Source of the DNA: Salinibacterium sp. ZJ70
GTDB lineage: Bacteria; Actinomycetota; Actinomycetes; Actinomycetales; Microbacteriaceae
Length of the DNA: 64,000 nucleotides
Assembly: GCF_011751865.2 (NCBI RefSeq)
Contig: NZ_CP061770.1
Location: 2,170,001-2,234,000 of the forward strand
Direction of reading: 5' to 3'
The notes beneath the pieces were generated by a model that was given only the letters and a program-made list of their open reading frames with translations, was not told the origin of the DNA and did no database searches. The position numbers and the translations under genes were made by a program. The stretch's first letter is position 1. Each line of letters begins with the position of its first letter. Positions 1-8,041 of this stretch are shown piece after piece.

Positions 1-154
1 TCCGCCGCTCACGACGGTGCGGCAGGATTTCGCGGCGCTCGGCGGGCTCATCATGCAGAAGGTGCTGCTCGCGGTCGAGGATCCCGACACGATCACCGAG
101 GACACCCCGCTGCCCACGAAGCTCGTGCTGCGCGCGTCGACGCGCAGCGTGTGA
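1..154 (+). CDS. LacI-family transcriptional regulator, C-terminal fragment
   Basis: Only the last 50 codons lie in the window; the gene starts before base 1 and is read in the frame beginning at base 2, ending with TGA at 152-154. The visible residues (PPLTTVRQDFAALGG, then IMQKVLLAVEDPD and LPTKLVLRASTRSV) match the end of the effector-binding domain of LacI/GalR repressors, where 'PPLTTVRQ' and 'LVLRxST' are typical. The DNA-binding part and effector specificity cannot be judged. It is followed 12 bases later by a convergent gene. Confidence 0.75.
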   Translation, partial: PPLTTVRQDFAALGGLIMQKVLLAVEDPDTITEDTPLPTKLVLRASTRSV

Positions 155-166
155 GACGCCGCTCGC

Positions 167-490
167 TCAGAGGGCGAGGCGCTCTGCCACGAGCATGAGC
201 GTGAGGCTCGCGACGAACACGATCGCCACCAGATCGAGCGCGAGAAGGGTGCTGCGAAGGCGGCCGCGCGGCGTCGAATGCCGCACGATGACCATGCCGC
301 CGTAGAGGGTCGCGATCACGACGAGCGCCGTCCCCGGGATGCCCGTGGGGCCGAGGTTCTGAAGCGCGAGCGGAGCGATCGCGAGAAACGAGATCACCGT
401 TGCGGCGCCGCCGGCGATGAGCCAGCGGGTGCCTGCCGGGATGGCGGTCGAACGCGCCCGCGTGGAAGCGGGGGACGTCACGTCGGGCAT
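167..490 (-). CDS. small integral membrane protein, unknown function
   Basis: A 107-residue protein starting at the ATG of MPDVTSPASTRARS. It has a short charged N-terminus and three or four hydrophobic segments (about residues 20-45, 50-68 and 80-105), so it is a small inner-membrane protein. I do not recognise the family. An upstream in-frame start would run into the end of the YeiH gene at 540 and gives a Ser/Arg-rich leader that looks non-coding, so the shorter start is preferred. It lies 49 bases downstream of the YeiH gene on the same strand and may be the last gene of that operon. Confidence 0.55.
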   Translation of the reverse strand: MPDVTSPASTRARSTAIPAGTRWLIAGGAATVISFLAIAPLALQNLGPTGIPGTALVVIATLYGGMVIVRHSTPRGRLRSTLLALDLVAIVFVASLTLMLVAERLAL

Positions 491-539
491 GGCTCCAGCA
501 TGCGTCACTCCGCTGGGAGCGAGCCGCACGCTGGCTGTG

Positions 540-1565
540 TCAGGCGGTTGCGAGAACAGCCGCGCCGAGCGCGAGCAGCAGGATGACGAGCCACGACAGG
601 CTCGCGGCGGCGAGCGCACGCCCGCCGGTGCGCACGAGACGCTCGAGCCGCAGGTTCGCGCCGATCGCGGCGAGCGCTGTCGCGAGCAGCACGGTGCGCA
701 CGAGATCGACGGCCTCGACGACGCCCTCGGGAACCGGCACGACGGACCGCACGAGCACGAGCACCGCGAAGCCCACGATGAACAGGGGCACCACGGGAGG
801 CAGATCCCCGCGCGCCTCGCCGCTGCGGCGGGTGCGGCGGCGCTCCGCGAGCGAGGCGACCGCGACCATCGGGGCGAGCATGAGCACGCGCGTGAGCTTC
901 ACGACGACCGCCATCGCGAGCGCGACGGTGCCGGCGGTCTGGGCGGTCGCGACCACCTGCCCCACATCGTGCACGCTGGCACCCACCCACGCCCCGAAGA
1001 GCTCGGGCGGCAGCGGTGCACCGAGCGCCGCGGCCGCGGATGCCGCTGCCGGGAGCACGACGATCGCCGCCGTGCCGAACAGGGTGACGAGCGCCACGGG
1101 AGTCGCGCTGTCATCCGCGGACCCGGCGCGGCGCCTCGCGGCCGCCATCGCCCCGATCGCCGAGACGCCGCAGATCGAGAAACCGGCGGCGAGCAGCATG
1201 GGCTCGTCTCCCGGCAGCCGGAACGCGCGTGCGATTCCGTACGTCACCGCGAAGGCGAGCACCACGAGGACGACGATCGCGGCGACCCCGACCACCCCGA
1301 GCGCGGCGACATCCGCGAGCACGAGATCGAACCCCAGCAGCACGATCCCGACCCGCAGCAGTGTGCGTGCCGAGAACGCGGTGCCCGCACGCAGCGCCCC
1401 ATCGAGCATCTGCCGCACGACCGGGATGCTGCCGAGCGCGACGCCCAGCACGAACGCGAGGGAGAGCCACGGCACGGCCGGGACCGCAAGCGAGAGAGCC
1501 CACGCGAGAGCCGCGGCGCCGAGCATCGCGAGGACGCCCGGGAGGAGCGAACGGACGCGCGTCAC
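540..1565 (-). CDS. YeiH-family putative sulfate/anion exporter
   Basis: A 341-residue polytopic membrane protein of the YeiH/UPF0324 (Cons_hypoth698) family, proposed to export sulfate-like anions. About ten hydrophobic segments span the protein. Family-like segments include PWLSLAFVLGVALGSIP near the N-terminus, GFSICGVSAIGAMA mid-protein and GAWVGASVHDVGQVVATAQ. The GTG start at 1565 overlaps the stop of the upstream MFS gene in a GTGA arrangement, so the two are translationally coupled. The upstream extension of this frame is a shadow of the MFS gene. The physiological substrate in this organism is unknown. Confidence 0.8.
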   Translation of the reverse strand: MTRVRSLLPGVLAMLGAAALAWALSLAVPAVPWLSLAFVLGVALGSIPVVRQMLDGALRAGTAFSARTLLRVGIVLLGFDLVLADVAALGVVGVAAIVVLVVLAFAVTYGIARAFRLPGDEPMLLAAGFSICGVSAIGAMAAARRRAGSADDSATPVALVTLFGTAAIVVLPAAASAAAALGAPLPPELFGAWVGASVHDVGQVVATAQTAGTVALAMAVVVKLTRVLMLAPMVAVASLAERRRTRRSGEARGDLPPVVPLFIVGFAVLVLVRSVVPVPEGVVEAVDLVRTVLLATALAAIGANLRLERLVRTGGRALAAASLSWLVILLLALGAAVLATA

Positions 1566-2818
1566 CCCCGCGCCTCGCGGCGCACACGGGTCACCCGTGA
1601 GACGAGCGCGACGAGCACGATCGCAACGAGCCCCGTCGCGGCGAGCGCGAGCCCGCCATAGCCGAGTGCCGCGAGCACGAGCCCCGATGCAGCCCCGCCG
1701 ATCGCCCCCGCCGACGACATCAGCAGGTCGCTTCTCCCCTGCACGCGGGCGCGCACCGTCACGCTCACCGAATCGGAGACGAGCGCAGAGCCGGCGACCG
1801 TCGATGCGCTCCATCCGACTCCGATCAGGAACAGCCCCATCGCGACCCACAGCTCCGACTCGGCACCCACCGCGATCATCAGCAGCGCGGCGAGCAGAAG
1901 ACCCTGCCCCACGGCGATCACCGCTTCGCGCCCCCGGCGATCCGAGAGCGCACCCCACACGGGTGCGAGCGCGTACATGCCGAGCACATGCAGGCTGATG
2001 GTGAAGCCGACGACGGCGAGCGTCGCCCCGTGGTGCACGAGATGCACGGGTGTCATCGCCATCACGGCGACCATCGTGGCGTGGCTGAGCGCGAGCGCGA
2101 TCATGCCCGTCGCGACGCCATTCCCATCCGTGCGCACGACCGCCGACGCGGCCGACGGCCTCTCGGCCCCGAGCCGCAGGGCGAGCTTCAGAGGGTCAGG
2201 TCGCAGCCCCACCAGGTACACGGTGCCCGCGATCAGCTGCGCTGTCACCGTGAAGAGGAACGGACCCGAGAGCGCGGGAAGGCCGAGGGCGCGCCCCATA
2301 GCATCCGCCGGCTCGATGAGGTTCGGACCGAGAACCGCGCCGATCGTCGTCGGCCACACGATGAGCGCGAGGTCGCGGCCCCGACGCGCGGGCTCGGAGA
2401 GATCGGTCGCGGCGAAGCGCGCCTGCAGGTTGACGGCGGTGCCGACGCCGATGAGGATCATCCCGGCCAGCAGCAGCGGCGTGCTCACGAGCACCGCGGC
2501 GAGCAGCCCCACCACGGCACCCGCCCCCGCCACGAAGGCGCCCGTCGCGAGCGACGGCGCACGGCCCCGGCGCGAGGCGAGGGTCGCGAGCGGCACGGCG
2601 GCCGCCGCGGCGCCGATCGTCGTCATGGTCGCAGCCATCCCCGAGAGCGTCTCCGAGCCGGAGACCTCGGTGATGAGCAGAGCGCCCGCCGAGAGCGTCG
2701 CGCCCACCCCGATCCCCGCGAGCACCTGCCCGGCGATGAGCACACCCAGCGTCCGGCGACGTGCCGCCGCGATCGCCTCGTCAGTGAGCGGAACCCCCTG
2801 CACCGGCGTCGAGCTCAC
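1562..2818 (-). CDS. MFS transporter
   Basis: A 418-residue major facilitator superfamily protein with about twelve hydrophobic segments and a central cytoplasmic loop (about residues 205-225). It carries the cytoplasmic loop GALSDRRGREAVIAV between TM8 and TM9, resembling the MFS signature, and a shorter LASRRGRAPSL counterpart in the first half. The GTG start (reading SSTPVQGVPLTDEA) overlaps the stop of the upstream fumarylacetoacetase-family gene (GTGA), and its own stop overlaps the YeiH start. The three genes are therefore one coupled operon. The substrate cannot be deduced; drug- or metabolite-efflux types look similar. Confidence 0.85.
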   Translation of the reverse strand: MSSTPVQGVPLTDEAIAAARRRTLGVLIAGQVLAGIGVGATLSAGALLITEVSGSETLSGMAATMTTIGAAAAAVPLATLASRRGRAPSLATGAFVAGAGAVVGLLAAVLVSTPLLLAGMILIGVGTAVNLQARFAATDLSEPARRGRDLALIVWPTTIGAVLGPNLIEPADAMGRALGLPALSGPFLFTVTAQLIAGTVYLVGLRPDPLKLALRLGAERPSAASAVVRTDGNGVATGMIALALSHATMVAVMAMTPVHLVHHGATLAVVGFTISLHVLGMYALAPVWGALSDRRGREAVIAVGQGLLLAALLMIAVGAESELWVAMGLFLIGVGWSASTVAGSALVSDSVSVTVRARVQGRSDLLMSSAGAIGGAASGLVLAALGYGGLALAATGLVAIVLVALVSRVTRVRREARG

Positions 2819-3597
2819 GCCCGGCGCTCGTCGCGGTTGAGCGCCGGGTTGCTGAGACGCCCGATGCCCTCGATCTCGATCTCGATCGTCTGCCCGTGCA
2901 CGAAGCCGCCGAGGCCCGAGGGGGTGCCCGTCATGATGATGTCGCCCGGCAGCATCGTCCAGACATCCGAGATGTAGGCGATGAGCTCGGGGATGCCGTG
3001 GAGGAGGTCCTTCGTGTTGCCGGCGCGGCGAGGCTCGCCGTCGACCCACGACCGGATCTCGAGGTTCGTGGGGTCGAGCTCCGTCTCGATCCAGGGGCCG
3101 ATGGGCGCGAAGGTGTCGTAGCCTTTCGCACGCGCCCACTGCCCGTCAGCGAACATCTGGTCGCGCGCCGACACATCGTTGCCGATGGTGTACCCGAAGA
3201 CGTAGTCCTCCCAGTCCTCGGCACGCACCTGCTTGGCGACCTTGCCGATGACCACCACGAGCTCGCTCTCGTGAGTGATGCGCCCCTCCACAGGCGGGAT
3301 CCGGATGGGGTCGTCAGGGCCGATCACCGCGGTGTTGGGCTTGAGGAAGATGAGCGGGTTCTCGGGGGCGTCGACGTTCGCCATATCGGCGCGGTGCTCG
3401 GCGTAGTTGAGCCCCACGCACACCACCTTCGAGCGCGGGATGACGGGTGCCAGCAGGCGCGCGTCCGCGAGCGGAACGCGCTCGCCCGTGGTCTCGTAGC
3501 CCGCGAACATCGGGTCACCGGCGAGCACGACCAGTTCGTCATCATCGATGATGCCGAAACGGGGGTCGCCTCCTGTGCTGAAGCGTGCGACTCTCAC
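2815..3597 (-). CDS. fumarylacetoacetate hydrolase (FAH) family protein
   Basis: A 260-residue member of the FAH superfamily, which cleaves or decarboxylates acylpyruvate-like diketo acids using a divalent metal. The catalytic domain runs from about residue 55 to 255. The metal site is visible as HESE (E110, E112) and NDVSARD (D141), with the conserved lysine in ARAKGYDTFAP (K158). GDIIMTGTPSGLG near the C-terminus is typical of the family. It is the first gene of a GTGA-coupled operon with the MFS and YeiH genes. Which substrate it acts on (homoprotocatechuate pathway, oxaloacetate tautomer or fumarylpyruvate) is not visible here. Confidence 0.85.
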   Translation of the reverse strand: MRVARFSTGGDPRFGIIDDDELVVLAGDPMFAGYETTGERVPLADARLLAPVIPRSKVVCVGLNYAEHRADMANVDAPENPLIFLKPNTAVIGPDDPIRIPPVEGRITHESELVVVIGKVAKQVRAEDWEDYVFGYTIGNDVSARDQMFADGQWARAKGYDTFAPIGPWIETELDPTNLEIRSWVDGEPRRAGNTKDLLHGIPELIAYISDVWTMLPGDIIMTGTPSGLGGFVHGQTIEIEIEGIGRLSNPALNRDERRA

Positions 3598-3678
3598 TCT
3601 CTGAGCCTAACCCTCGTATGCGCCCGGCCCTTGTGCATCCGGGACAAGGTGGCCAGCGGAGTTTGAGACGATGGCCAC

Positions 3679-4302
3679 ATGACGTCGCTGCTCTGGACCG
3701 GCCCCACCGACTCCGCCCGGGTGCTCGTGCTCGCGCACGGCGCGGGGGCGCCCATGGACTCGCCGTGGCTCGAGGATCTCGCCTCGCTGCTCGGCGAGCG
3801 CGGTGTGCGGGTGGCGCGCTTCGAGTTCGCCTACATGGCGGCTCGCCGCGACGGCGCGCGCAAGCCAGCCCCGAAGGCGGAGCTCGTGCAGGACGAATAC
3901 CGCCACGCGATCGCCGCGGTGCGGCGCGAGACGGATGCGGTGCCCCTCATCGGCGGCAAGTCGTTCGGCGGGCGTGTGGCGAGCCTGATCGCCGACGAGC
4001 AGTTCGCCGCGGGCGCGATCCGCGGTCTCGTGTGCCTCGGCTACCCCTTCCACCCGATGGGCAAGCCCGCGCAGCTGCGCACCGCGCACCTCGCCGAGCT
4101 CGCCTGCCCCACCCTCATCTGCCAGGGCGAGCGCGACATCATGGGCTCGCGAGACGAGGTCGGGAGCTACGTGCTCTCGCCCGCGATCGACATCCTGTGG
4201 GCACCCGACGGCGACCACGACCTCAAGCCCCGCAAGGCCTCGGGCCACTCCCTCGCCGAGAACCTCACGACCGTCGCCGACGCGATCCGCGCGCGCTTCT
4301 GA
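3679..4302 (+). CDS. alpha/beta hydrolase (TEX30/KANSL3-like family)
   Basis: A 207-residue alpha/beta hydrolase. The oxyanion motif is LAHGAGAPMDSPW (residues 18-30), and the nucleophile sits in GGKSFGGR with Ser95. The acid is probably Asp153 (GERDIMG) and the base His180 (DGDHDLKPRK). This set matches the small bacterial family related to TEX30 and KANSL3, whose substrates are unknown. The gene stands alone on this strand; its start at 3679 follows a divergent gap of 81 bases from the FAH gene. It shares a hairpin terminator with the convergent ilvE. Confidence 0.8.
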   Translation: MTSLLWTGPTDSARVLVLAHGAGAPMDSPWLEDLASLLGERGVRVARFEFAYMAARRDGARKPAPKAELVQDEYRHAIAAVRRETDAVPLIGGKSFGGRVASLIADEQFAAGAIRGLVCLGYPFHPMGKPAQLRTAHLAELACPTLICQGERDIMGSRDEVGSYVLSPAIDILWAPDGDHDLKPRKASGHSLAENLTTVADAIRARF

Positions 4303-4314
4303 TCCGCAGAAGCG

Positions 4315-4357
4315 GAACGGGCGGGCGCCCTGCCGAAGCAGCGGCACCCGCCCGTTC
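4315..4357. terminator. bidirectional hairpin terminator (hydrolase / ilvE)
   Basis: Inverted repeat with 15-base arms, GAACGGGCGGGCGCC (4315-4329) and GGCACCCGCCCGTTC (4343-4357). One position forms a G-U pair in the minus-strand RNA. It lies between two convergent genes ending at 4302 and 4376. No clear U-tract follows, which is common for actinobacterial terminators. Confidence 0.6.
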
Positions 4358-4375
4358 TGAGCGTGCGGTTCGAGC

Positions 4376-5488
4376 TCAGGCGTCGAGGCGGTACATCCAG
4401 CCGTGGCGGTCTTCGACGCGGCCGTACTGGATTCCCGTGAGCTCCTCGCGCAGCGACATCGCGAGGCGGCTCTCGACCTCCGGCATCACGATTCCGCGGT
4501 CGTCGGCCGTCTTGATCTCGGCGATCGGCGTGAGCACGGCAGCCGTTCCGCACGCGAACGCCTCGACGATGTCGCCCGAGGCGACGCCCTCGCGCCACTC
4601 GTCGTAGGCGATCTGACGACGCTCGACCGTGTGACCGCGGTCCTCCGCGAGCTGCAGGATCGAGTCGCGCGTGATGCCCTCGAGGATCGAGTCGGAGGCG
4701 GGGGTCAGCAGCGTGCCGTCCTTGCGCACGAGGATGATGTTCATGCCGCCGAGCTCCTCGAGGTAGGTGCCCTCCTGCGAGTCGAGGAAGAGCACCTGAG
4801 CGCAGCCGTTCTCGTACGCCTCCGCCTGCGGCAGGAGCGATGCGGCGTAGTTGCCGCCCGTCTTGGCGGCTCCCGTGCCGCCGTGAGCGGCGCGCGCGTA
4901 GTCCGTCGAGAGCCAGATCGACACGGGGGTCACCCCGCCCGTGAAGTAGGCACCGGCAGGCGACGCGATGAGGTAGTAGGCCACCTTCTTCGCCGGACGC
5001 ACACCCAGGAACGCCTCCTTGGCGAACATGAACGGGCGGATGTAGAGGCTCGTCTCATCCTGCGTCGGCACCCAGTCGGCGTCGACCGCGATGAGCTGCT
5101 TGAGCGAGTCGAGGAAGTGCTGCACGGGCAGCTCCGGCAGCGCGAGGCGACGGGCCGAGCGCTGCAGACGGGCGGCGTTCGCCTCCGGGCGGAAGGTCCA
5201 GATCGAGCCGTCGGCGTGACGGTAGGCCTTGAGACCCTCGAAGATCTCCTGACCGTAGTGCAGAACCGACGCGGCCGGGTCGAGTGAGATCGGACCGTAA
5301 GGCTGCACGCGCGGACGGTGCCACCCGCCCCGCTCCGACCAGCAGATGTCGACCATGTGGTCGGTGAAGTGCTGCCCGAACCCAGGGTTCTCGAGGATCG
5401 CGGCGCGCGCCTCAGGAGTCGCGGCGTTCTCGTTGCGGGTCACCTGGAAGGTGAGGTCCTGTGCGAGCGGAAGGAGGTTGATGGTCAT
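4376..5488 (-). CDS. ilvE: branched-chain amino acid aminotransferase
   Basis: A 370-residue fold-type IV PLP aminotransferase that interconverts Val/Leu/Ile and their 2-oxo acids with glutamate as donor. The PLP lysine is K209 in GTGAAKTGGNYAAS. Other family signatures are HYGQEIFEGLKAYR (residues 77-90), the phosphate-contact segment EAFACGTAAVLTPI near the C-terminus, and YLEELGGMNI. Length matches the IlvE type of ~360-370 residues. It is encoded 53 bases downstream of leuB on the same strand and probably shares its transcript, pairing two branched-chain steps away from the main ilv operon at 10.8-14.2 kb. Confidence 0.95.
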   Translation of the reverse strand: MTINLLPLAQDLTFQVTRNENAATPEARAAILENPGFGQHFTDHMVDICWSERGGWHRPRVQPYGPISLDPAASVLHYGQEIFEGLKAYRHADGSIWTFRPEANAARLQRSARRLALPELPVQHFLDSLKQLIAVDADWVPTQDETSLYIRPFMFAKEAFLGVRPAKKVAYYLIASPAGAYFTGGVTPVSIWLSTDYARAAHGGTGAAKTGGNYAASLLPQAEAYENGCAQVLFLDSQEGTYLEELGGMNIILVRKDGTLLTPASDSILEGITRDSILQLAEDRGHTVERRQIAYDEWREGVASGDIVEAFACGTAAVLTPIAEIKTADDRGIVMPEVESRLAMSLREELTGIQYGRVEDRHGWMYRLDA

Positions 5489-5541
5489 AGTTCGCTCTCT
5501 CGAAAAGGCTTCAGGTCTATTGTGCGCCCGCTGGCCGGAGA

Positions 5542-6588
5542 TCAGCCGAGCCGGTCGGCGATCGCCGTGCCGACCTCGGAGGTCGTGCGCGGGGTGGTTC
5601 CACGGTCATTCAGGTCGGCGGCGACGGCCGCTTCGATCCGGCGGGCCGCATCCGGCAGCTCGAGGTGGTCGAGCAGCAGAGCGGTCGACAGGATCGCAGC
5701 GGTCGGGTCGGCCTTCTGCTGGCCTGCGATGTCGGGCGCGGATCCGTGAACCGGCTCGAACATGCTGGGGAAGGCGCCGTCCGGGTTGATGTTGCCCGAG
5801 GCAGCCAGTCCGATGCCGCCGCTGATGGCGCCGGCCAGATCGGTGAGGATGTCGCCGAAGAGATTGTCGGTGACGATGACGTCGAACCTAGCAGGGTCGG
5901 TGACCATGAAGATGGTCGCGGCGTCCACGTGCAGGTAGTCCCACGCCACGTTCGGGTGATGGGCCGCCTCCGCCTCGACGAGGCGCGACCACAGCCGGCC
6001 CGCGTGGGTGAGCACGTTCGTCTTGTGCACGAGCGTGACCTTGCCGCGGCGCTTCTCGGCGAGCTGGAACGCGTAGCGCACGACACGCTCGACACCGTAC
6101 GCGGTGTTGATGCTCACCTCGTTGGCGATCTCGTGCGGCGTGCCCTGTCGGATGCTGCCGCCGTTGCCGACGTACGGACCCTCGGTGCCTTCGCGCACGA
6201 CGGCGAAGTCCACCTCGCCCGGGTCGGCGAGCGGGCTCGTGACAGTGGGGTGCAGCTTCGTGGGGCGGAGGTTGACGTAGTGATCGAGCGCGAAGCGCAG
6301 CTTCAGCAGCAGGCCGCGCTCGATGATGCCGCCCGCAAGCCGTGCGTCGCGCGGGTCGCCTCCGACGGCACCGAGCAGGATCGCGTCATGCGCGGCGAGC
6401 GCCTCGATGTCGGCGTCGCTCAGGATCTCGCCCGTCTCCAGGAAGTGCCCTGCTCCGAACGGGTAGTCGGTGACGTTCAGCGTCGCCTCATCACGGAGGG
6501 CGGCGGTCAGCACCTTGACTGCCTCGGCGGTGACCTCCGGTCCGATTCCGTCTCCGGCGATCACAGCGAGGTCGATAGTGCGGCTCAT
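5542..6588 (-). CDS. leuB: 3-isopropylmalate dehydrogenase
   Basis: A 348-residue NAD-dependent dehydrogenase of leucine synthesis, oxidatively decarboxylating 3-isopropylmalate. The N-terminus reads [10 protein letters not shown], the isopropylmalate/isocitrate dehydrogenase start. [17 protein letters not shown] and [20 protein letters not shown] carry substrate- and metal-binding residues, and [12 protein letters not shown] is the NAD-binding segment. The start at [10 protein letters not shown] is chosen over an upstream in-frame ATG because a GGAG Shine-Dalgarno lies just before it and because a promoter maps immediately upstream. leuC, leuD and leuA are not in the window. Confidence 0.95.
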   Translation of the reverse strand: MSRTIDLAVIAGDGIGPEVTAEAVKVLTAALRDEATLNVTDYPFGAGHFLETGEILSDADIEALAAHDAILLGAVGGDPRDARLAGGIIERGLLLKLRFALDHYVNLRPTKLHPTVTSPLADPGEVDFAVVREGTEGPYVGNGGSIRQGTPHEIANEVSINTAYGVERVVRYAFQLAEKRRGKVTLVHKTNVLTHAGRLWSRLVEAEAAHHPNVAWDYLHVDAATIFMVTDPARFDVIVTDNLFGDILTDLAGAISGGIGLAASGNINPDGAFPSMFEPVHGSAPDIAGQQKADPTAAILSTALLLDHLELPDAARRIEAAVAADLNDRGTTPRTTSEVGTAIADRLG

Positions 6589-6625
6589 GGCTCCAAGATT
6601 ATCGGGCGCGCGATGCCCGGCTGCA

Positions 6626-6654
6626 CGTATAGCGTGCGCGCGGTCGGTCGTCAA
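6626..6654 (-). promoter_or_regulatory. predicted sigma-70 type promoter of leuB-ilvE
   Basis: On the minus strand TTGACG (6649-6654) and TATACG (6626-6631) are separated by 17 bases. This gives a start site near 6619 and a ~30-base leader that contains the GGAG site before the leuB ATG. The spacing is ideal and the -10 retains TATA. No leader peptide or other control element was recognised. Confidence 0.6.
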
Positions 6655-6717
6655 CGGGCTGGGAGCGCACCCACAGCCTTCGTATCGTCATTGCGTCCCC
6701 CGAAGAGAGGAGCTCGC

Positions 6718-6972
6718 ATGAGCATCGGTCTGGGCATCTTCTTGTTCGTGGTGGGTGCGATCCTGACGTTCGCACTCAACCTCGAGGCTGGATGGATCGA
6801 CATCGACCTCGTCGGCTACCTGCTGATGGGTGCCGGTCTCGTCATCACGATCATCGGGCTGGCGATGCTGATGCGTCGCCGCCAGTCGATCACCACCGAA
6901 CGCTCCACGGTGGACCCGCAGGCGGGCACGCGGGTCCAGCAGCGTTCGACGGAGACGGACCCGATGCTCTGA
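6718..6972 (+). CDS. DUF6458-type small membrane protein
   Basis: An 84-residue protein with two transmembrane segments (about residues 3-21 and 30-48) and a charged, Thr/Arg-rich cytoplasmic tail. The pattern MSIGLGIFLFVVGAILTFAL followed by a W-x-D/DLVGYLLMGAG segment is that of the actinobacterial DUF6458 family, whose function is unknown. The ATG at 6718 is preceded by the strong site AAGAGAGGAG. It is divergent from leuB, and a hairpin follows it. Confidence 0.75.
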   Translation: MSIGLGIFLFVVGAILTFALNLEAGWIDIDLVGYLLMGAGLVITIIGLAMLMRRRQSITTERSTVDPQAGTRVQQRSTETDPML

Positions 6973-6990
6973 GCATCGATCGTCTCCTCG

Positions 6991-7023
6991 GCGGCACGCA
7001 CTCCTCGGCTGGGTGCGTGCCGC
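6991..7023 (+). terminator. hairpin terminator after the DUF6458 gene
   Basis: Arms GCGGCACGCAC (6991-7001) and GTGCGTGCCGC (7013-7023), extended inwards by a wobble and one more pair, with a 7-base loop. It lies 18 bases after the stop codon of the DUF6458-type gene. Confidence 0.55.
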
Positions 7024-7111
7024 TGGTATGCGGGGCCCGAAGTCCCCCTGGACAGCGGCCCGCGGCGCGACGAGGATGGGCGCCATCCCCCCCAGTGCGA
7101 AGGAGCGAACC

Positions 7112-7537
7112 GTGAGCACGTCCGTCTTCATCAATCTCCCTGTCACCGATCTGGAACGCGCGAAGGCGTTCCATGAGGCGCTCGGCTACCGCATCGACGA
7201 GCGCTACACCGATGAGCAGGCCGCCTGCGTCGTCGTCGAGGAGGGCAGCGTCCACCTGATGCTGCTCACTCGGCCGTTCTTCGAGACATTCACCGACAAG
7301 ACGATCATCGACCCGCGCACGCACGTGCAGGTGCTGAACGCGCTCTCGCTCGACAGCCGCGAAGCTGTCGACGAGATGCTCGCGAAGGGCCTCGCGGCGG
7401 GCGGCAGCGAGCCGGTTCCCCCTCAGGAGATGGAGTTCATGTACTCCCGCGACCTGCAGGATCCCGACGGGAACATCTTCGAGTACTTCTGGATGGATGA
7501 GGCCAGAGCACCGCAGGGTGCATCCGACGCGAGCTGA
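7112..7537 (+). CDS. VOC-family (glyoxalase/bleomycin-resistance fold) protein
   Basis: A 141-residue protein of the vicinal oxygen chelate superfamily. The first beta-alpha unit reads FINLPVTDLERAKAFHEALGY, and the second ends DLQDPDGNIFEYFWMD, where Asp/Glu near the end provide a metal ligand in active members. The GTG start at 7112 is preceded by AAGGAGCG. An upstream in-frame ATG at 7013 lies inside the terminator of the previous gene and is rejected. The family includes PhnB-like and extradiol-dioxygenase-like proteins; the substrate is not visible. Confidence 0.8.
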   Translation: MSTSVFINLPVTDLERAKAFHEALGYRIDERYTDEQAACVVVEEGSVHLMLLTRPFFETFTDKTIIDPRTHVQVLNALSLDSREAVDEMLAKGLAAGGSEPVPPQEMEFMYSRDLQDPDGNIFEYFWMDEARAPQGASDAS

Positions 7538-7555
7538 CGCGCGGCGCGCCCGGGG

Positions 7556-7915
7556 TCAGATGACGTCGAGGACGAGCGAGCTGAGGATGCTCGACACGAT
7601 CGCGAGGATCTCGACACCCGAGATGCCGAGCGCCGCGCCGATCATCAGGCGGCCGCCGGAGCGTCCGAGGGCGATGATCGCGACGACGATCGCGACGATC
7701 GCCGCGATCACACGCAGCGCGGAGAGGATGGTCATCGACGCCGTGTACACCTCGAAGTCCCCCGCCGCGAGCACCCCATAGGCCGCGAGGCCGGCGATGA
7801 TCCCCACGGCGTACGAGCCGACGGCGACGACGAACGCCGCCACGGCGAGTCCGTTGCGTCCCGTGGCCTGCGCGGAGGCGGGGGTGGTCGGCACGGCGGG
7901 GGGCTGCTCGCTCAT
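7556..7915 (-). CDS. small membrane protein, DUF4190-like
   Basis: A 119-residue membrane protein with a Pro/Thr-rich cytoplasmic N-terminus (about residues 1-20) and three hydrophobic stretches (about 22-50, 58-83 and 88-112). The layout NGLAVAAFVVAVGSYAVGIIAG followed by IVAIVVAIIALGRSGGRLM resembles actinobacterial DUF4190-type proteins. Function is unknown. It converges with the VOC gene (18-base gap). Confidence 0.5.
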   Translation of the reverse strand: MSEQPPAVPTTPASAQATGRNGLAVAAFVVAVGSYAVGIIAGLAAYGVLAAGDFEVYTASMTILSALRVIAAIVAIVVAIIALGRSGGRLMIGAALGISGVEILAIVSSILSSLVLDVI

Positions 7916-7990
7916 CTTCCGAGGATAGGCGTCTGCCTCCGGGCGGGCGAGGGCCGGTTGCCGGGAGGCAGACCGCCCTCCTGGGTGCGC

Positions 7991-8020
7991 GGAAGGGCGG
8001 GGCCGAAGCCCCGCCCTTCC
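7991..8020 (-). terminator. hairpin terminator of serA
   Basis: Perfect 13-base stem GGAAGGGCGGGGC (7991-8003) / GCCCCGCCCTTCC (8008-8020) with a CGAA tetraloop, 21 bases beyond the serA stop. Confidence 0.75.
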
Positions 8021-8041
8021 GAACGTCGGATGCGTCGCGCC

